A DNA stretch of 64,000 bases from Capnocytophaga periodontitidis (GTDB lineage Bacteria > Bacteroidota > Bacteroidia > Flavobacteriales > Flavobacteriaceae): assembly GCF_016126015.1 (NCBI RefSeq), contig NZ_JAEFDB010000006.1, positions 62,001 through 126,000 on the forward strand, in the 5' to 3' direction. A model generated the notes under the pieces. That model searched no databases. It was not told where the DNA came from and saw nothing but the letters and a program-made list of their open reading frames with translations. Made by a program: the position numbers and the translations under genes. Positions 62,313 to 64,000 of the stretch are shown here, in pieces. Positions within the stretch are counted from its first letter, which is position 1, and every line of letters begins with the position of its first letter.

Positions 62313-63294
62313 TACACACGTGGTATTGTTATTACCACTGATACTCTTATCCCATTTAGTCTTTTTTGGATTGGGATTTATAATGCTCACTGATAGCACG
62401 TTAGGAATTTCCTATTACCCGTGGGGAAACTTGTTTAATGGCTTGCCTATGTTGTTAAACTTTATTATAATTGTTTTGCTATTAGTAGGTTGGCTTATTT
62501 ATTTGTTTAGAAACAATGCTTTTGAGCGTTTCTACCCTGTGAGTCGTTGGCAATTGTTTTGGCGTTTTGTAGTATACTTTGCTGTTATTGGCGGAATTAC
62601 AAGTTCTAGTTTTTCATTTATGGCAGGTGAGAAAGCTAAAGTATACTGGCGGTATACCGATAGCTACATTCATAGTGTATTACGACAATACCCTGAGGAT
62701 ATTCGCGATTCTGAAAGGGAACAATTATCTGATGATCAACTAAAGGAATATCACATAGTTCATAATGCATCACAAATAAAAAAACAAGTGTTTATAGAAA
62801 ATTTTGATGATGAAATTTTTCTTGTAATCATTATTGCTTTTGTTTTAACTATATTGATTTTTACAGTACGTATCACCTCATTGCGTACAGTGTTGCTCTC
62901 TATTGTTTTCAGTGGCTTGTTGTGCTTGCTGCTTGGCTTAGTGCTCATATTGGTTTTGGAGAGCAATATGTTTGCAATACGAGATGTATATGTAGTGCTG
63001 ACAATCTTATGGTTGACTTACCTTTCAGTGATTGCTTTATCTATTTTCTCTAACAAAAAACAATACCGAGGTATTGCAATGAATACTTCACTATTTGGTT
63101 TTTTGCCTATGACAATTGTTACTCTAATAGCTATCTGTGAGAGATATAATTGGTGGTATTTTTTAGAAAAGAATTACAGTTATTGGTACGATATAAGAGA
63201 ACTTATAATTTCAATAGTAGGGATACTGCTTTCATTTGTGTTTGTAGGGCTTTATACGAATATTATCAAACGATGGAAGGCAATGCCGGAGTAG
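62272..63294 (+). CDS. multi-pass membrane protein, tandem paralog 3 (probable ABC-2 permease)
   Basis: A 340-residue paralog. The N-terminal third is nearly identical to paralog 1 at the DNA level (for example the SHLVFFGLGFIMLTDSTLG region), while the loop and C-terminal parts differ. Motifs NNAFERFYPVSRWQLF and VRITSLRTVLL are kept and the end is KRWKAMPE. The start is TTG. Confidence 0.75.
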   Translation: MKKYLLERYPAIWNTHVVLLLPLILLSHLVFFGLGFIMLTDSTLGISYYPWGNLFNGLPMLLNFIIIVLLLVGWLIYLFRNNAFERFYPVSRWQLFWRFVVYFAVIGGITSSSFSFMAGEKAKVYWRYTDSYIHSVLRQYPEDIRDSEREQLSDDQLKEYHIVHNASQIKKQVFIENFDDEIFLVIIIAFVLTILIFTVRITSLRTVLLSIVFSGLLCLLLGLVLILVLESNMFAIRDVYVVLTILWLTYLSVIALSIFSNKKQYRGIAMNTSLFGFLPMTIVTLIAICERYNWWYFLEKNYSYWYDIRELIISIVGILLSFVFVGLYTNIIKRWKAMPE

Positions 63295-63310
63295 AGTGTC
63301 AGGGGTCAGG

Positions 63311-63402
63311 TGTTAGGTTTTAGGAGGTATAGGTTATTAATTATAAAACACTCATTATCAATTGAAAAAATATTTATTAGAACGTTATCCAGCAATTTGG
63401 AA
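63311..63402 (+). repeat. 92-bp leader/5'-coding block, copy 4
   Basis: Identical to copy 1 over all 92 bases. It precedes the fourth, partly visible paralog. Confidence 0.9.
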
Positions 63403-64000
63403 TACGCAGGTGATACTGTTATTACCACTGATATTCTTATCTCATTTAGTCTTTTTCGCTTTGGGATTTATAATGCTCACCGACGGAAAGTTATGTAAGG
63501 GGTATTACCCGTGGGGGGACTCGTTTAATGGCTTACCAATGTTGTTAAACTTTATTATAATTGTTTTGTTATTGGTAGGTTGGTTTATCTATTTGTTTAG
63601 AAACAATGCTTTTGATCGTTTCTACCCTGTGAGTCGTTGGCAATTGTTTTGGCGTTTTGTAGTGTATTTCGCTGTTATTTTGGGGATTATCAGTACTGGT
63701 TTTTCATTTATGACAGGTGAGAAAGCTAAAGTATATTGGCGGTATACTGATAGTTACCTTCACAGTGTGCTACAACAATATCCTGAGTATATTAGCGATT
63801 CTGAAATGAAACAATTTTCTGAAGCTCAGCGAGAAGAGTATTACATAGCTCATAATGCATCACTTATAAAAGAGCGAGTGTTTATAGAAAAATTTGATGC
63901 GCAAATTAACTTTATAATTATTATCGCTTTTTTACTCACATTATTACTCTTTGCGGTACGTATTACCTCATTGCGTACAGTGTTACTCTCTATTGTATTT
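63362..64000 (+). CDS. multi-pass membrane protein, tandem paralog 4 (3' end outside window)
   Basis: From the TTG at 63362 the frame is open for 213 codons to the end of the window. It reads MKKYLLERYPAIWNTQV, keeps NNAFDRFYPVSRWQLF and VRITSLRTVLLSIVF, and is closest to paralog 3. The missing part would hold the last four transmembrane segments. More copies could follow beyond the window. Confidence 0.75.
   Translation, partial: MKKYLLERYPAIWNTQVILLLPLIFLSHLVFFALGFIMLTDGKLCKGYYPWGDSFNGLPMLLNFIIIVLLLVGWFIYLFRNNAFDRFYPVSRWQLFWRFVVYFAVILGIISTGFSFMTGEKAKVYWRYTDSYLHSVLQQYPEYISDSEMKQFSEAQREEYYIAHNASLIKERVFIEKFDAQINFIIIIAFLLTLLLFAVRITSLRTVLLSIVF

Overview
The window is AT-rich chromosomal DNA from a member of the Bacteroidota, class Flavobacteriia, and most like Capnocytophaga. 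The assignment rests on three things. Many genes are preceded by the Bacteroidota promoter pair TTTG-N19/20-TAnnTTTG. Several family types are typical of the group (DUF4270 lipoprotein, Bacteroidota-type RNA polymerase omega, CarboxypepD_reg-like N-terminal domains, LpxK, BamD, 412-residue MraY). Glycan-degrading enzymes fit a host-associated flavobacterium. The genus is an inference; the class is well supported. No rRNA, tRNA, CRISPR array, transposase or phage gene was seen, and no gap between genes exceeds about 210 bases.

Layout. 1-1914: host-glycan degradation (3' end of a probable GH110 galactosidase, then a secreted GH20 hexosaminidase). 1919-7714: core genes for acyl-CoA synthesis, RibF, dCMP deaminase, ribosomal protein S15 and PNPase. 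7873-14709: an accessory stretch of small or poorly known genes, with an SRPBCC protein, an HXXEE protein, a Fic protein lacking its catalytic histidine, a remnant of a second Fic gene, a DUF4240 protein, MltG, and a PLD/zinc-ribbon protein with a degenerate HKD motif. 14706-22675: a YfcC-type carrier, a rhomboid protease, an AddB-like nuclease and MetG. 22755-25077 (minus): serine biosynthesis genes and a small acetyltransferase. 25230-34602: MraY away from its usual cell-wall cluster, an array of three 41-bp hairpin repeats, and a group consisting of an ABC-2 permease, thioesterase, PaaK-like ligase, transglutaminase-like protein and halogenase-like flavoprotein that recalls flexirubin pigment loci. 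34648-51578 (minus): a VWA lipoprotein, ferredoxin, SanA-like protein, sigma-54 activator, thioredoxin, LpxK, ferritin, an MlaF-like ATPase, FabD, CoaBC, omega, BamD, FabG, an eIF1-like factor, a DUF4270 lipoprotein and a starch-synthase N-domain protein. 51689-58656: PanC, a rhodanese-cupin fusion, two tandem CarboxypepD_reg/VWA proteins, and GlmM.

58808-64000 (plus) is the most unusual region. One ABC ATPase with an extra N-terminal domain is followed by four tandem paralogous multi-pass membrane proteins; the last is cut by the window edge. All four start with TTG, and each sits behind a nearly invariant 92-bp block that spans the leader and the first codons. The best reading is an ABC-2-type exporter locus in which the permease gene has been repeatedly duplicated and homogenised. 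I regard it as the main candidate for an undescribed system.

Several genes read as operons through ATGA or TAATG overlaps: ligase-ribF-dCMP deaminase, ferritin-epimerase-TIGR02117, fabD-ABC, coaBC-secreted protein, and serA-like-serC. Divergent and converging promoters were placed from the TAnnTTTG element. In several cases they rule out longer upstream starts.
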